A stretch of 64,000 bases of DNA from Bradyrhizobium sp. 164 (GTDB lineage Bacteria; Pseudomonadota; Alphaproteobacteria; Rhizobiales; Xanthobacteraceae), in the NCBI RefSeq assembly GCF_023073715.1, contig NZ_JADPKA010000083.1, positions 1-64,000 of the forward strand, in the 5' to 3' direction. Each line of letters starts with the position of its first letter. The stretch's first letter is position 1. This document shows, piece after piece, positions 25,212 to 33,868 of this stretch. The position numbers were made by a program, and so were the translations under genes. Under the pieces are notes generated by a model. It had not been told where the DNA came from. It worked only from the letters and a program-made list of their open reading frames with translations, and searched no databases.

Positions 25212-26226
25212 TTACGGTCCCCTTCTGCCAAACTAGCAGGCGGTCGCGGATCGAGAACAGCAGCGTAATCGCGCCGGAGCAGAGCAGCGACATCACGATC
25301 AGTGCCGCATACATGTTGGCATAGGCGGCCCAGCCCTGCGCCCATTGCAGGTACCAGCCTAGCCCGGCCTTGACACCGATCATCTCGGCGACGACGAGCA
25401 CCGCGAAGGACGCGCCGAGCCCCATGAACAGCCCGACGAACACGTGCGGGAGTGCCGCCGGAATCGCGACCTTCAGCACCAGGAAGGACGGCTTGGCCCC
25501 CAAGGTCCGCGCGACGTCGTAATAGGCGTTGCTGACGCTGGCGACGCCGGACCAGGTCAAGACGGTGACCGGAAAGCCGGTCGCCAGCGCGATCAGGAAG
25601 GTCGAGGCGCTCCAGCTCGACGGGAACGTGAAGAAGGCAATCGGCAGCCACGCGGTCGCCGGCAACGGACCGATGAAGCGCAGCACCGGATGCACCCAAT
25701 AACCAACTGCGTGCGACCAGCCGATCGAGACGCCGGTCAGGAAACCGATCGTGGCGCCGACCAGATAACCGCCGAGCTGCAGTTTTACGGAGGCAAAGAC
25801 ACTGTCGAGCAGCTTTGGCAGATCATCGGTATAGACCTCGACGATCGATTGCGGCGGCGGAAAGAACGGCAGCGGCAGCCAAGCAAATTTTGCCGTTGCG
25901 ACCTCCCACAAGGTCAGGAACGCGCCGAGCGCCACCAGCCAGGGCGCGCGTTTGCGCAAGCCGCGGCCTGCGGAGCCGAGATAATCGGCACCCAGCGTTC
26001 CGAACAAGGCAACCGCAGCGACGATGAAGGCTGCAATGCCGACCGAATGCGTGCGTGACCAGTCGCCGACATCCTGCCACCACAGACAGGACAGGCCAAA
26101 GCCGATCCAGGCGATGCTTGCGAGCACGCCGACGCCGGTCTCCCGGAGCCAATTCGCAAGCAGTGGCGCGCGAGAGAGGCGCGGCGCGCCGGAGGCGAGG
26201 CCGTCAGACAGCGAATACGTCGACAT
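25204..26226 (-). CDS. SsuC-like ABC transporter permease
   Basis: A 340-residue inner-membrane permease, longer at the N-terminus than SsuC because of two extra hydrophobic segments (about residues 32-52 and 62-82). The binding-protein-dependent transport domain begins near APWLVALGAFLTLWEV, has LQLGGYLVGATIGFLTGVSIG (cited as LVGATIGFLTGVSIG) and the EAA-type loop VARTLGAKPSFLVLKVAIPAALPHV (cited as ARTLGAKPSFLVLKVAIP) that docks the ATPase. Its start overlaps the end of the binding-protein gene by 23 bases. Confidence 0.88.
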   Translation of the reverse strand: MSTYSLSDGLASGAPRLSRAPLLANWLRETGVGVLASIAWIGFGLSCLWWQDVGDWSRTHSVGIAAFIVAAVALFGTLGADYLGSAGRGLRKRAPWLVALGAFLTLWEVATAKFAWLPLPFFPPPQSIVEVYTDDLPKLLDSVFASVKLQLGGYLVGATIGFLTGVSIGWSHAVGYWVHPVLRFIGPLPATAWLPIAFFTFPSSWSASTFLIALATGFPVTVLTWSGVASVSNAYYDVARTLGAKPSFLVLKVAIPAALPHVFVGLFMGLGASFAVLVVAEMIGVKAGLGWYLQWAQGWAAYANMYAALIVMSLLCSGAITLLFSIRDRLLVWQKGTVKW

Positions 26227-27307
26227 AGATGCGCTCCGCGAATTTGGCCGTGTCGGTGCTCGGCTTGAAGACCTGCACGCTCTTCAGATCATCGGCATAG
26301 GCCTTGAGCTCGCGCTTGAGCACGTCGCCGACCGGATGATGATGGTGGGTGTGGTAGCGCACCATGCCCTCGATGTCGGCGAGGGTGGCCGCCTTCGGTG
26401 CGTAGGGCTGGAATGATTGTGCGGCAATCGTCGCATTCTGCGCGGTGAACATCGCGGCATCGAGCAGCGCTTGCGTGATGGCCCGGGCGATCTGCGGCTC
26501 CTCGCGCACCAGGCTGCCGCGCAGGCCGAGGATGCAGCAGCTCTTTTCGCGATACTCGCCGTCGAGATTGGAAGCGACTTCCTTGTACTGAGTATCCTTG
26601 AGCCAGAGATAGGCGAGCGGATCGGAGGACAGGAAGGCCTGCACCTCGCCCTTCTCCACAGCGACATTGAGCAAATTGCCGGGATAGGCGCGCCAATCGA
26701 CGTCCTTGATCGGATCGATGCCGAGCTTGGCGAGCTGGATCGAGAAGAAATTCTTGTCGGGGCCGGCGAGGTCGCCGACCGCGACGATCTTGCCCTTGAG
26801 ATCGGCGAGCTTCGCGACGCCGGAATCGCGGCGCGACAGCACCCGCATGCAGCCGCCATGGGTGCCGGCGGCGATCTTGACGTCAAACCCCTGCTCCAGC
26901 GGCTTCAGCCAGCGCAGCGCCATGCCGAGGCCGGCGTCGCTCTTTCCGGTCGCGATCGCCTCGAGCAACTGGTCGGTCGAGCCGGAATAGTTGACGAGCT
27001 CGACGTCGAGATTGTGCTTCTGGAAGAAACCGTGCTCGATGGCGACCGGCACGGGCGCGAGGCAGACGGCGCCGGCATTCCACGACAGTTTCAGCTTGCG
27101 CGGAGCGCCAGTAAGCGCAGGTGCATTCGATGCTGTCTGGCACAATGGAAATTCCGAGAAGTCGACGCCGGGCGCGAACCCGCGCGGCGCAAAGGCGTGT
27201 GCCGCACCAAGAGCGCCGAACGGCGCAGCAAAGGCTGCCGCAAGCCCCGCCTGGAGCAGATGGCGCCGGTCGAGACTCGATCCACCGCGCTTGTCGTCAT
27301 TGCTCAT
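26204..27307 (-). CDS. NitT/TauT-type ABC solute-binding protein, Tat exported
   Basis: A 367-residue binding protein. The N-terminus MSNDDKRGGSSLDRRHLLQAG with DRRHLLQ and a following hydrophobic stretch to AHAFA is a twin-arginine signal. The body has LKLSWNAGAVCLAPVPVAIEHGFFQKHNL (cited as VAIEHGFFQKHNLDVELVNY), the SsuA/NMT1-type start, and STDQLLEAIATGKSDAGLGMAL (cited as LLEAIATGKSDAG). A histidine run HTHHHHP near residue 310 may bind metal. The ATG at 27307 with AGGAG in front is preferred over the GTG at 27316. It is the first gene of the operon 27307 to 22125. The ligand is inferred as a sulfur compound from the enzymes that follow. Confidence 0.85.
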   Translation of the reverse strand: MSNDDKRGGSSLDRRHLLQAGLAAAFAAPFGALGAAHAFAPRGFAPGVDFSEFPLCQTASNAPALTGAPRKLKLSWNAGAVCLAPVPVAIEHGFFQKHNLDVELVNYSGSTDQLLEAIATGKSDAGLGMALRWLKPLEQGFDVKIAAGTHGGCMRVLSRRDSGVAKLADLKGKIVAVGDLAGPDKNFFSIQLAKLGIDPIKDVDWRAYPGNLLNVAVEKGEVQAFLSSDPLAYLWLKDTQYKEVASNLDGEYREKSCCILGLRGSLVREEPQIARAITQALLDAAMFTAQNATIAAQSFQPYAPKAATLADIEGMVRYHTHHHHPVGDVLKRELKAYADDLKSVQVFKPSTDTAKFAERIYVDVFAV

Positions 27308-27782
27308 CGGTCCCACTCCTGCGCTGGCACGGCTCCGCTACATGCGCAACGGCTCGCGTTGCGCATGTTCCGTGCGGAGCTGCGTTTGAGAGAAAATCTT
27401 TTCGCGGGCGCTTCACGCGCCGCGTTGATGCGATGCGCAAATCATGCGGCGCAGTCGCCGCATCGTCAATGAAATGGAATTTCGAATGTTCGACGAAGCG
27501 AAGTCATTCTCTCCATCGCCACCCTCGCGAACGATGAAAGGATTTTCGCCGCTGCATCCTTTGGCAGAGCGCCGGGCTTCCCGCTCCCTGCTTCTTTCCT
27601 ACGCAATTTCGGCCGCGCACACCGCACTTTCTCGAAAGCATCACTTTGCTAAAACGTCCTTGCCTGTCGCCTTTGCAATACGGATAGCCATTTCATTGAC
27701 TGCGCTCCGCGCGGCCCTAGACTTCATGACCTCGCTGCATCGCTCGCTCACGCGTCGTGAGCAAAGCAACAAGACAGGCCAC
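27308..27782. other. Divergent intergenic region
   Basis: 475 bases between two divergently read binding-protein genes. A palindrome TGCGGCG-CAGT-CGCCGCA is present near 27445-27462. No protein-coding frame with a ribosome binding site is seen. The promoters of both transcripts should lie here; AT-richer stretches around 27500-27700 are candidates but no consensus box is clear. Confidence 0.4.
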
Positions 27783-28763
27783 ATGCGCATCAACTCCCAT
27801 CATCACCCCATCACCCGCCGTCTCGCGGCATCGCTGCTTGCCGCCGCCCTCACCTTGTCGACGGCCGCCGCATCGTTCGCGGCCGACACCGTCGTGCTGC
27901 GCGTCGGCGACCAGAAAGGCGGCAACCGGTCGCTGCTCGAAATCTCCGGTTACACGAAAGACCTGCCCTATAGAATCGAGTGGTCGGAATTCCCCGCGGC
28001 CGCGCCGATCCTGGAAGCGCTCAACGCCGGTGCGCTCGACGTCGGCTATACCGGCGATCTCTCGTTCCTGTCGGTCTATGCGGCCGGCGCGCCGATCAAA
28101 GCGATCGGCGGGACGAGGTCAGACGCCAAGACGCAGGCCATCCTGGTGCGCCAGGATTCTCCAATCAAGTCGGCCGCCGACCTCAGGGGCAAACGGCTCG
28201 CCGGCACGCGCGGCGGTTGGGGTCAGTTCCTGATCGACGCGACGCTGGAGAAGGCGCAGATCAAGCTGGAGGATGCGACCTTCGCGCCGCTCGGACCGGT
28301 CGACGCCAAGATCGCGCTGCTCGCCGGCTCGATCGATGCATGGGCGGTGTGGGAGCCCTACGTCTCCTTCGCGACGCTGAAGGACAAAGCCCGCGTGATC
28401 GCCGACGGCGAAGGCCTGACCCCAACCATCACCTTCATCGTCGCTTCCGACAACGCCATCGCCACCAAGCGCGCGGCGGTGCAGGATCTTGTGCAGCGGC
28501 TGAACAAGGCGCGGCTATGGTCGCTTGATCACCTTTCCGAGTATGCCAGGAACACGGCCGAGCTGACCAAGCTGCCGGAAGACGTGCTGCTCTCGGCCTA
28601 CACCGCGCAGCGCACCAGCCCGATCGTGATCGACGAGAACGTCGTGAAGGAGGTGCAGGATGCCTCCGACCGCTCGACGCGCTATGGCATCCTGCCGAAA
28701 AAGCTCGACGTCGGCAAAGCCGTCGACCGCAGCTTCACGGCTGCGGCCGCAGGATCGAACTAA
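27783..28763 (+). CDS. SsuA-like aliphatic sulfonate binding protein
   Basis: A 326-residue periplasmic binding protein. A signal peptide covers residues 1 to about 35 (LAASLLAAALTLSTAAASFA). The mature chain VVLRVGDQKGGNRSLLE, EWSEFPAAAPILEALNAGALDVGYTGDL (cited as EFPAAAPILEALNAGALD), GKRLAGTRGGWGQFLI and KIALLAGSIDAWAVWEPY match SsuA closely. The ATG at 27783 is chosen because the signal peptide begins there; the open frame upstream is not protein-like. It has no permease beside it on its strand and probably shares the divergent SsuBC-type importer. Confidence 0.85.
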   Translation: MRINSHHHPITRRLAASLLAAALTLSTAAASFAADTVVLRVGDQKGGNRSLLEISGYTKDLPYRIEWSEFPAAAPILEALNAGALDVGYTGDLSFLSVYAAGAPIKAIGGTRSDAKTQAILVRQDSPIKSAADLRGKRLAGTRGGWGQFLIDATLEKAQIKLEDATFAPLGPVDAKIALLAGSIDAWAVWEPYVSFATLKDKARVIADGEGLTPTITFIVASDNAIATKRAAVQDLVQRLNKARLWSLDHLSEYARNTAELTKLPEDVLLSAYTAQRTSPIVIDENVVKEVQDASDRSTRYGILPKKLDVGKAVDRSFTAAAAGSN

Positions 28764-28777
28764 ACGCACCCGGCGGG

Positions 28778-28876
28778 ATGCGCAGGCTTCGCCTCGAGGC
28801 CGGCCCGCTGCATCTCGCCGCGATCGTGCTCATGCAATTCGCCTGTATGAGCATGATCGTGTGGCTCGCGCTCTAG
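28778..28876 (+). CDS. Possible 32-residue hydrophobic peptide
   Basis: ATG at 28778 to TAG at 28876, 14 bases after the SsuA-like gene. The second half is hydrophobic (LHLAAIVLMQFACMSMIVWL), enough for one membrane helix. The ribosome binding site is weak (CGGCGGG). It could be a small membrane peptide co-transcribed with the binding protein, or chance. Confidence 0.3.
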   Translation: MRRLRLEAGPLHLAAIVLMQFACMSMIVWLAL

Positions 28877-28888
28877 CCGCGCAAAACC

Positions 28889-29329
28889 TTACCAATATCC
28901 GCGATAGTAAGGCCGGTGAAAGACCCGATATGGCCGGTAGTAGCCGTAACGATAGCCGTAGTACGGACGATACGGCCGATAGTATCGCGGATAAGCGTAG
29001 GCCGGCCCATAGCCGTAATAAGCCGGGGCATAACCATAGCCGTACCCCGGATAGCCATAACCGCCGTAATACGGGCCGCCATAGTAGCCATAGCCGTAAG
29101 GCGCGGTGCTGGCGGCGATGGCGCCGCCGATGATCGCACCGGCCGCGAGGCCGCCGAGACCCCATCCCCAGCCACCGCCGCGCCAATGTACCTGCGTGAC
29201 ATCATCGCCGACGGCAGCCTTCATGCTCGCGACGTTGGTCGGCATCGGACCCGCCGCGGCCTGCTCGATTTGGCCGGCCATGACCACGCCGGCCAGCGAA
29301 CAGGCAATTGCCGTTTTCCAGATCCTCAT
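28889..29329 (-). CDS. Secreted glycine/tyrosine-rich protein
   Basis: About 146 residues from the ATG at 29329. A signal peptide ends near EQAAA. A short mature N-part (PTNVASMKAAVGDDVTQVHW) and a glycine-rich hydrophobic stretch of glycine-zipper type (GLGGLAAGAIIGGAIAAS) precede a C-terminal half made almost only of Tyr, Gly, Pro and Arg (YYGGPYYGGYGYPGYGYGY). Proteins like this are common in Bradyrhizobiaceae and are predicted to be outer-surface or envelope proteins, with no known activity. The gene is convergent with the SsuA-like gene. Confidence 0.75.
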   Translation of the reverse strand: MRIWKTAIACSLAGVVMAGQIEQAAAGPMPTNVASMKAAVGDDVTQVHWRGGGWGWGLGGLAAGAIIGGAIAASTAPYGYGYYGGPYYGGYGYPGYGYGYAPAYYGYGPAYAYPRYYRPYRPYYGYRYGYYRPYRVFHRPYYRGYW

Positions 29330-29691
29330 CGTCTTACTCCCTATCTGACGTTTCGCTTGGAAATGGATCGCATCGCCATGATCGAACATCCTTGCGCCTA
29401 GTCAAAGCCTCGAATTTGCGTGCGGCGCACAAGTGCCCTTCACGTCTCGCTGCGAGACGGCCGCTGGCGGGCCAGCGCGCCTGCTCGGTCGCCATGTGAC
29501 ACCGGCGCGACGCCGGAGTTCGGTGGCCAAGAACGGCATCAAGCCAAAGCATTAAGCTTGCCGCGCTCGCAACTAACAACCTACTTCCCGATTTACTATT
29601 CGTGCCGTTACTATCGGTTCCAATGGGCGCGGGACCGCGGGGCTTCTCGCGACAAAAGGCCTCGGCAAGCGCCAGAGCGCGGGAGGATGAC
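29330..29691. other. Intergenic region before glgC
   Basis: 362 bases upstream of glgC and of the divergent secreted-protein gene. A hairpin GTCTCGC-TGC-GAGAC-type stem is near 29443-29459. A GGGAGG ribosome binding site for glgC is at 29681. No gene or clear promoter consensus is seen. Confidence 0.4.
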
Positions 29692-30954
29692 ATGAGTGCC
29701 GTCGGTAGTGAACCGCTTGCCCGCCAGGCGCTGGCGTTCGTCCTCGCTGGTGGACGCGGCAGCCGGCTTTTGGAGCTGACCGACCGGCGCGCCAAGCCGG
29801 CGGTCTATTTTGGCGGCAAGTCCCGCATCATCGACTTCGCGCTGTCGAACGCGGTGAACTCCGGCATCCGCCGTATTGCGGTCGCCACCCAATACAAGGC
29901 GCACAGCCTGATCCGGCACCTTCAGATGGGCTGGAACTTCTTCCGCCCCGAGCGCAATGAGAGTTTTGACATTCTCCCGGCGAGCCAGCGCGTTTCCGAG
30001 AACATGTGGTATGTCGGAACGGCGGACGCGGTCTACCAGAACATCGACATCATCGAATCTCACGCCTGCCGCTTCATCGTCGTGCTGGCCGGCGACCACA
30101 TCTACAAGATGGACTACGAGGTGATGCTGCGCGAGCACGTCGAGAGCGGCGCCGACGTCACGGTGGGCTGCCTCGAGATGCCGCGCGCGGAATCATCGGG
30201 CTTCGGCATCATGCATATCGACGAGAAGGGCTGGATCCAGTCCTTCCTGGAGAAGCCGAAAGACCCGCCGCCGATGCCAGGCAAGCCGGACGTCTCGCTC
30301 GCCAGCATGGGCATCTACGTGTTCAATGCGAAATTCCTGTTCGACCAGCTCAGGCGCGACGCCGAGGACCCGGACTCGAACCACGATTTCGGCAAGGACA
30401 TCATTCCATACCTCGTCAAGAACGGCCGCGCATTCGCGCACCAGTTCTCGACCTCCTGCGTGCGCTCCAGCAGCCACAACGGCGCCTATTGGCGTGACGT
30501 CGGTACCGTCGACGCCTATTGGTCCGCCAATATCGATCTCACCGATGTCGTACCGGAACTCGACCTGTTCGACCGCGCCTGGCCGATCTGGTCCTATGCC
30601 GAGATCACACCGCCGGCCAAGTTCGTCCACGACGAGGAGAGCCGGCGCGGCCAGGCCGTGAGCTCGCTCGTCTCGGGCGGCTGCATCATCTCCGGCGCCT
30701 CGCTGCGCCGCTCGCTGCTGTTCACCGGTGTCCGGATCAACTCCTACGCCAATGTCGAGAATGCCGTGATCATGCCCTACGTGAATGTTGGGCGCGGCGC
30801 TCGCTTGAAGAACGTCGTGATCGACCGTGGCGTCGAAATCCCCGAGGGCCTCGTCGTCGGTGAAGATCCCGAGTTCGACGCCAAGCGCTTCCGCACCACC
30901 GAGCAGGGCATCTCGCTGATCACCCAGCCGATGATCGATGGGCTCAATAAATGA
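29692..30954 (+). CDS. glgC: Glucose-1-phosphate adenylyltransferase (ADP-glucose pyrophosphorylase)
   Basis: Makes ADP-glucose from ATP and glucose-1-phosphate, the controlled step of glycogen synthesis. The 420-residue protein has the nucleotidyltransferase motif FVLAGGRGSRLLELTDRRAKPAVYFGGK (cited as LAGGRGSRLLELTDRRAKPA), then VLAGDHIYKMDY with the catalytic Asp, FLEKPKDPP with the Glc-1-P lysine, NGAYWRDVGTVDAYW and a C-terminal left-handed beta-helix (GGCIISGASLRRSLLFTGV). The start with GGGAGG at 29681 is good. The stop overlaps the glgA start (ATGA). Confidence 0.96.
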   Translation: MSAVGSEPLARQALAFVLAGGRGSRLLELTDRRAKPAVYFGGKSRIIDFALSNAVNSGIRRIAVATQYKAHSLIRHLQMGWNFFRPERNESFDILPASQRVSENMWYVGTADAVYQNIDIIESHACRFIVVLAGDHIYKMDYEVMLREHVESGADVTVGCLEMPRAESSGFGIMHIDEKGWIQSFLEKPKDPPPMPGKPDVSLASMGIYVFNAKFLFDQLRRDAEDPDSNHDFGKDIIPYLVKNGRAFAHQFSTSCVRSSSHNGAYWRDVGTVDAYWSANIDLTDVVPELDLFDRAWPIWSYAEITPPAKFVHDEESRRGQAVSSLVSGGCIISGASLRRSLLFTGVRINSYANVENAVIMPYVNVGRGARLKNVVIDRGVEIPEGLVVGEDPEFDAKRFRTTEQGISLITQPMIDGLNK

Positions 30955-32405
30955 CGCCTGTTCGCGTCCTCGCGGTCGCTTCTGAAGTCTATCCCATCGT
31001 CAAGACCGGCGGCCTCGCGGACGTCGCTGGCGCGCTGCCGGTTGCGCTGAAGGCGCATGGCGTCGAGATGCGCACCCTGATGCCCGGCTATCCCGACGTG
31101 ACGCGGCTGCTCGCCGGAGCGGAGGAAATCCGGCGCTGGCCGGATTATTTCGGCGGGCCTGGACGCCTGCTCGCAGCCTCGCACGACGGCCTCGATCTGT
31201 TCGTGCTCGACGTGCCGCATCTCTATGCGCGGCCGGGAAATCCTTACGTCACCAGCGAAGGCGTCGACTGGCCGGACAACGGCGTGCGCTTCGCCGCGCT
31301 CTCGCGCGTCGCCGCCGATATCGGCCACGGCCTGGTTCCGGCTTTCGTGCCCGACATCATGCACGCCCATGACTGGCAGGCGGGGCTCGCGCCGGCCTAT
31401 CTGCATTATGACAACCGGCCGCGGCCCGGCACCGTGATGACCATTCACAACATGGCCTATCAGGGCAAGTTTGCTCCCGAGCTGATTGGCGCGATCGGCC
31501 TGCCCTGGCACTCCTTGAACGTCAACGAAATCGAATATTTCGGCGGCATCAGCTTTTTGAAGGCGGGCCTGCAATTTGCCGATCGCATCACCACGGTGTC
31601 GCCGACCTACGCGCGGGAGATCCAGAGCGACGAAGGCGGCATGGGGTTCGGCGGCCTGCTTCGCGCACGCGCGAGCGTGCTCAGCGGCATTCTCAACGGC
31701 ATCGACATCTCGGTGTGGAATCCGCAAACCGATCCGCACATTGCCTACCGCTTCGGCGCGGAAGACCTCACGTTCCGGGCTGCAAACAAGGCGGCGCTTC
31801 AGCAGCAGTTCAATCTCGATTCCTCCGACGAGGCGCCGTTGCTCGGCGTCATCAGCCGGCTGTCCTGGCAGAAGGGGCTCGATCTCCTGCTCGAGGCCAT
31901 TCCAATCATATTGGGTGAAGGCATGCAGCTCGCGCTGCTCGGCAGCGGCGATCGCGATCTGCAGGACCGCTACCAGGCCGCCGCTCGCGCCAATCCCGGC
32001 CGGATCGGAGTCGTGATCGGCTACGACGAGATCCTGGCGCATCTGATCCAGGCCGGCTCGGACGCGCTGATCGTGCCGTCGCGCTTCGAGCCGTGCGGCT
32101 TGACCCAACTCTGCGCGCTGCGCTATGGCGCCGTCCCGATTGTGTCGCGCGTCGGCGGCCTCGAGGATACCATCGTCGACATCGGCGAGGCCGACGCATC
32201 CGGCCATGATGCCACCGGTTTCAAGTTCGGCCCCGTCACGGCGGACGCCCTCGCCGGCACGCTGCGCAAGGCCAACACCGTCTTCCACGACAAGCTGACC
32301 TGGCGCCGGCTGCAATTGAGCGGCCTTGCGACCGACGTCTCCTGGCGCAACCGCGCCGGCGACTATGCCGCGCTCTACCGCGACCTCATGGCGGCCCGCG
32401 CGTGA
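30951..32405 (+). CDS. glgA: Glycogen synthase (ADP-glucose dependent)
   Basis: Transfers glucose from ADP-glucose to the growing alpha-1,4-glucan. The 484-residue GT-B enzyme starts VRVLAVASEVYPIVKTGGLADV with the KxGGL nucleotide loop. HAHDWQAGLAPAYL, GISFLKAGLQFADRITTVSPTYA (cited as FLKAGLQFADRITTVSPTYA) and SRFEPCGLTQLCALRYGAVPIV (cited as SRFEPCGLTQLCALRYG), with the catalytic Glu of the EPCG motif, follow. The gene overlaps glgC by four bases. Branching and debranching enzymes are not in the window. Confidence 0.96.
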   Translation: MTPVRVLAVASEVYPIVKTGGLADVAGALPVALKAHGVEMRTLMPGYPDVTRLLAGAEEIRRWPDYFGGPGRLLAASHDGLDLFVLDVPHLYARPGNPYVTSEGVDWPDNGVRFAALSRVAADIGHGLVPAFVPDIMHAHDWQAGLAPAYLHYDNRPRPGTVMTIHNMAYQGKFAPELIGAIGLPWHSLNVNEIEYFGGISFLKAGLQFADRITTVSPTYAREIQSDEGGMGFGGLLRARASVLSGILNGIDISVWNPQTDPHIAYRFGAEDLTFRAANKAALQQQFNLDSSDEAPLLGVISRLSWQKGLDLLLEAIPIILGEGMQLALLGSGDRDLQDRYQAAARANPGRIGVVIGYDEILAHLIQAGSDALIVPSRFEPCGLTQLCALRYGAVPIVSRVGGLEDTIVDIGEADASGHDATGFKFGPVTADALAGTLRKANTVFHDKLTWRRLQLSGLATDVSWRNRAGDYAALYRDLMAARA

Positions 32406-32435
32406 GCATTGCCGAATCCATGCTATAGAGCCGGC

Positions 32436-32696
32436 ATGGACCCCTTCGCGATCAAGCTGCTCGGCTTTGCCGCCGCCACCTGCACCACCGTCGCCTATGC
32501 GCCGCAGTTCATCAAGGTCTGGAAGACGCGCTCGGCGCGCGACATCTCGCTCGGCATGTTCCTGGTCATGGTGCTGGGCCTTGTGCTCTGGCTCGTCTAC
32601 GGCCTGCTCTCCGGCGATGCCCCGCTAGTCGCCGCCAACGCGATTACCGTGGTGCTCGCCGGCGGCATCCTGTTCATGAAGCTGAAATACGGGTGA
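32436..32696 (+). CDS. SemiSWEET-type sugar transporter
   Basis: An 86-residue membrane protein with three helices, a half-size SWEET that works as a dimer to let sugars cross the inner membrane. The PQ-loop motif VAYAPQFIKVWKTRSARDISLGMF, cited as APQFIKVWKTRSARDIS, is in helix 1 to loop 1. Helix 2 is MVLGLVLWLVYGLLSG and helix 3 NAITVVLAGGILFMKLKYG. It lies 30 bases after glgA on the same strand, which suggests sugar uptake or export coupled to glycogen metabolism. Confidence 0.85.
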   Translation: MDPFAIKLLGFAAATCTTVAYAPQFIKVWKTRSARDISLGMFLVMVLGLVLWLVYGLLSGDAPLVAANAITVVLAGGILFMKLKYG

Positions 32697-32729
32697 GGAT
32701 GCCCCCTCTCCCTTGTCGGAGAAGGAAGA

Positions 32730-33527
32730 TCACCCACCAAACACATACGACGCCATCGCTACGCCCGCGACCTCGTCGACGAAGACGCGGCGGCCAATGT
32801 CGCTGCCGGCGGCGCCCGCCGCGACCATCAGCGGCAACAGATGGTCCTCGCGCGGATGCGCGAGGCGCGCGCTGGGCGCGTTCTCCCAGTCGACGAGCAT
32901 GGCGTTGCGCCGTGTCGCGTCCGGATTGCTGATGGCCTCGTTCAGATAGGCCTCGAAGGCGTACGAGACCGGCTTGGACTCCGGTTGATTGAAGCCGCGC
33001 ATGTTGTGATAGGTCAGTCCGCTGCCGACGATCAGGACACCGTCGTCGCGCAGCGAGGAGATCGCCTGCCCGACCCTGATATGCTCGGCCGGATCGTAGC
33101 TCGACTTCAGCGACAGCAATACGATCGGCATGTCGGCGTTCGGATACATCAGGCCGAGCGGCACGAAAGTGCCGTGGTCAAAGCCCTGATCGGGATCCTC
33201 GCGGCAATCGAGCCCGGCGCGCGTCACCAACGCCTTCACTTCGGCTGCGAGCTCGGGCTGGCCCGGCGCCGGATATTTGAGGTGATAGGTATGCTCGGGG
33301 AAACCGTAATAGTCGTACACCATCGGCGGATGCGCCGAGGTCGACACGGTGAAGGCGTCGGCCTCCCAATGGCCAGTGATGACGAGCACGGCCTTCGGCC
33401 TTTTCGGCAACACTTGCGGTAATCGGCCGAACTCCGCGGCGGTCTTCGCATATTGCACCCGTCTGTCCTCCATGAACGGCCAGGGGCCACCACCATGCGA
33501 CAGGAACAGGGTCGGAAATCGCGTCAT
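32730..33527 (-). CDS. DODA-type extradiol dioxygenase family protein
   Basis: A 265-residue member of the class III extradiol dioxygenase (LigB/DODA/YgiD) family. Metal-site histidines are seen in LFLSHGGGPW (residue 11), VITGHWEAD (about 53) and LTYHNMRGF; FDHGTFVPLGLMYP holds the further conserved His. Such proteins cleave catechol-type rings such as L-DOPA; bacterial YgiD-type members have broad or unclear substrates. The gene is convergent with the SemiSWEET gene and has no aromatic degradation neighbours. Confidence 0.85.
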   Translation of the reverse strand: MTRFPTLFLSHGGGPWPFMEDRRVQYAKTAAEFGRLPQVLPKRPKAVLVITGHWEADAFTVSTSAHPPMVYDYYGFPEHTYHLKYPAPGQPELAAEVKALVTRAGLDCREDPDQGFDHGTFVPLGLMYPNADMPIVLLSLKSSYDPAEHIRVGQAISSLRDDGVLIVGSGLTYHNMRGFNQPESKPVSYAFEAYLNEAISNPDATRRNAMLVDWENAPSARLAHPREDHLLPLMVAAGAAGSDIGRRVFVDEVAGVAMASYVFGG

Positions 33528-33681
33528 CAGGTCGTCTCGCTAGCAACAGGCGCGTGCGAGCTGCCCGCGCAGTTCGCGGCGAGCATAGGCAAACCGGGAT
33601 GGTTAGCAAGCCGTTAACGATTTGCCTTCCAAAATCCCGCCGTGGCCGAAGCAGTCGGCCTGAAGACAAGTGAGACGTGAG

Positions 33682-33861
33682 ATGAGGAAGTTTGCGCTGG
33701 GGGACGTCGTCAACAGTGACAAGGGCCGCCGCGGCGTCGTTCGCGCCGCCTACAAGTCACGGGACGGCCAGCAGTTCTATGCCGTCGAGAAGGATGGCGC
33801 GATGGACTATCTGGAGGAAGACCGACTGAGCCCGGCGCCGCGCGTCGAGCTCGCGGCATAA
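33682..33861 (+). CDS. Small conserved hypothetical protein
   Basis: A 59-residue cytosolic protein, MRKFALGDVVNSDKGRRGV and so on, predicted mostly beta with the look of a small SH3-like barrel (GDVV, GVVRAAY, QQFYAVEKDG, MDYLEEDRL). An upstream in-frame Met (33670) exists but MRKF is the more likely start because GTGAGACGTGAG lies in front. No function known. It reads convergently to the carboxylesterase gene. Confidence 0.6.
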   Translation: MRKFALGDVVNSDKGRRGVVRAAYKSRDGQQFYAVEKDGAMDYLEEDRLSPAPRVELAA

Positions 33862-33868
33862 ATCCCAC

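Noticed and set aside
24419..25699. A longer ATPase reading frame starting inside the permease gene
   Set aside because: The extra N-terminus is out-of-frame permease sequence; the normal SsuB-type N-terminus starts at 25211.
30777..32315. A 512-codon open frame on the minus strand
   Set aside because: Antisense to glgA and part of glgC, which are unmistakable.
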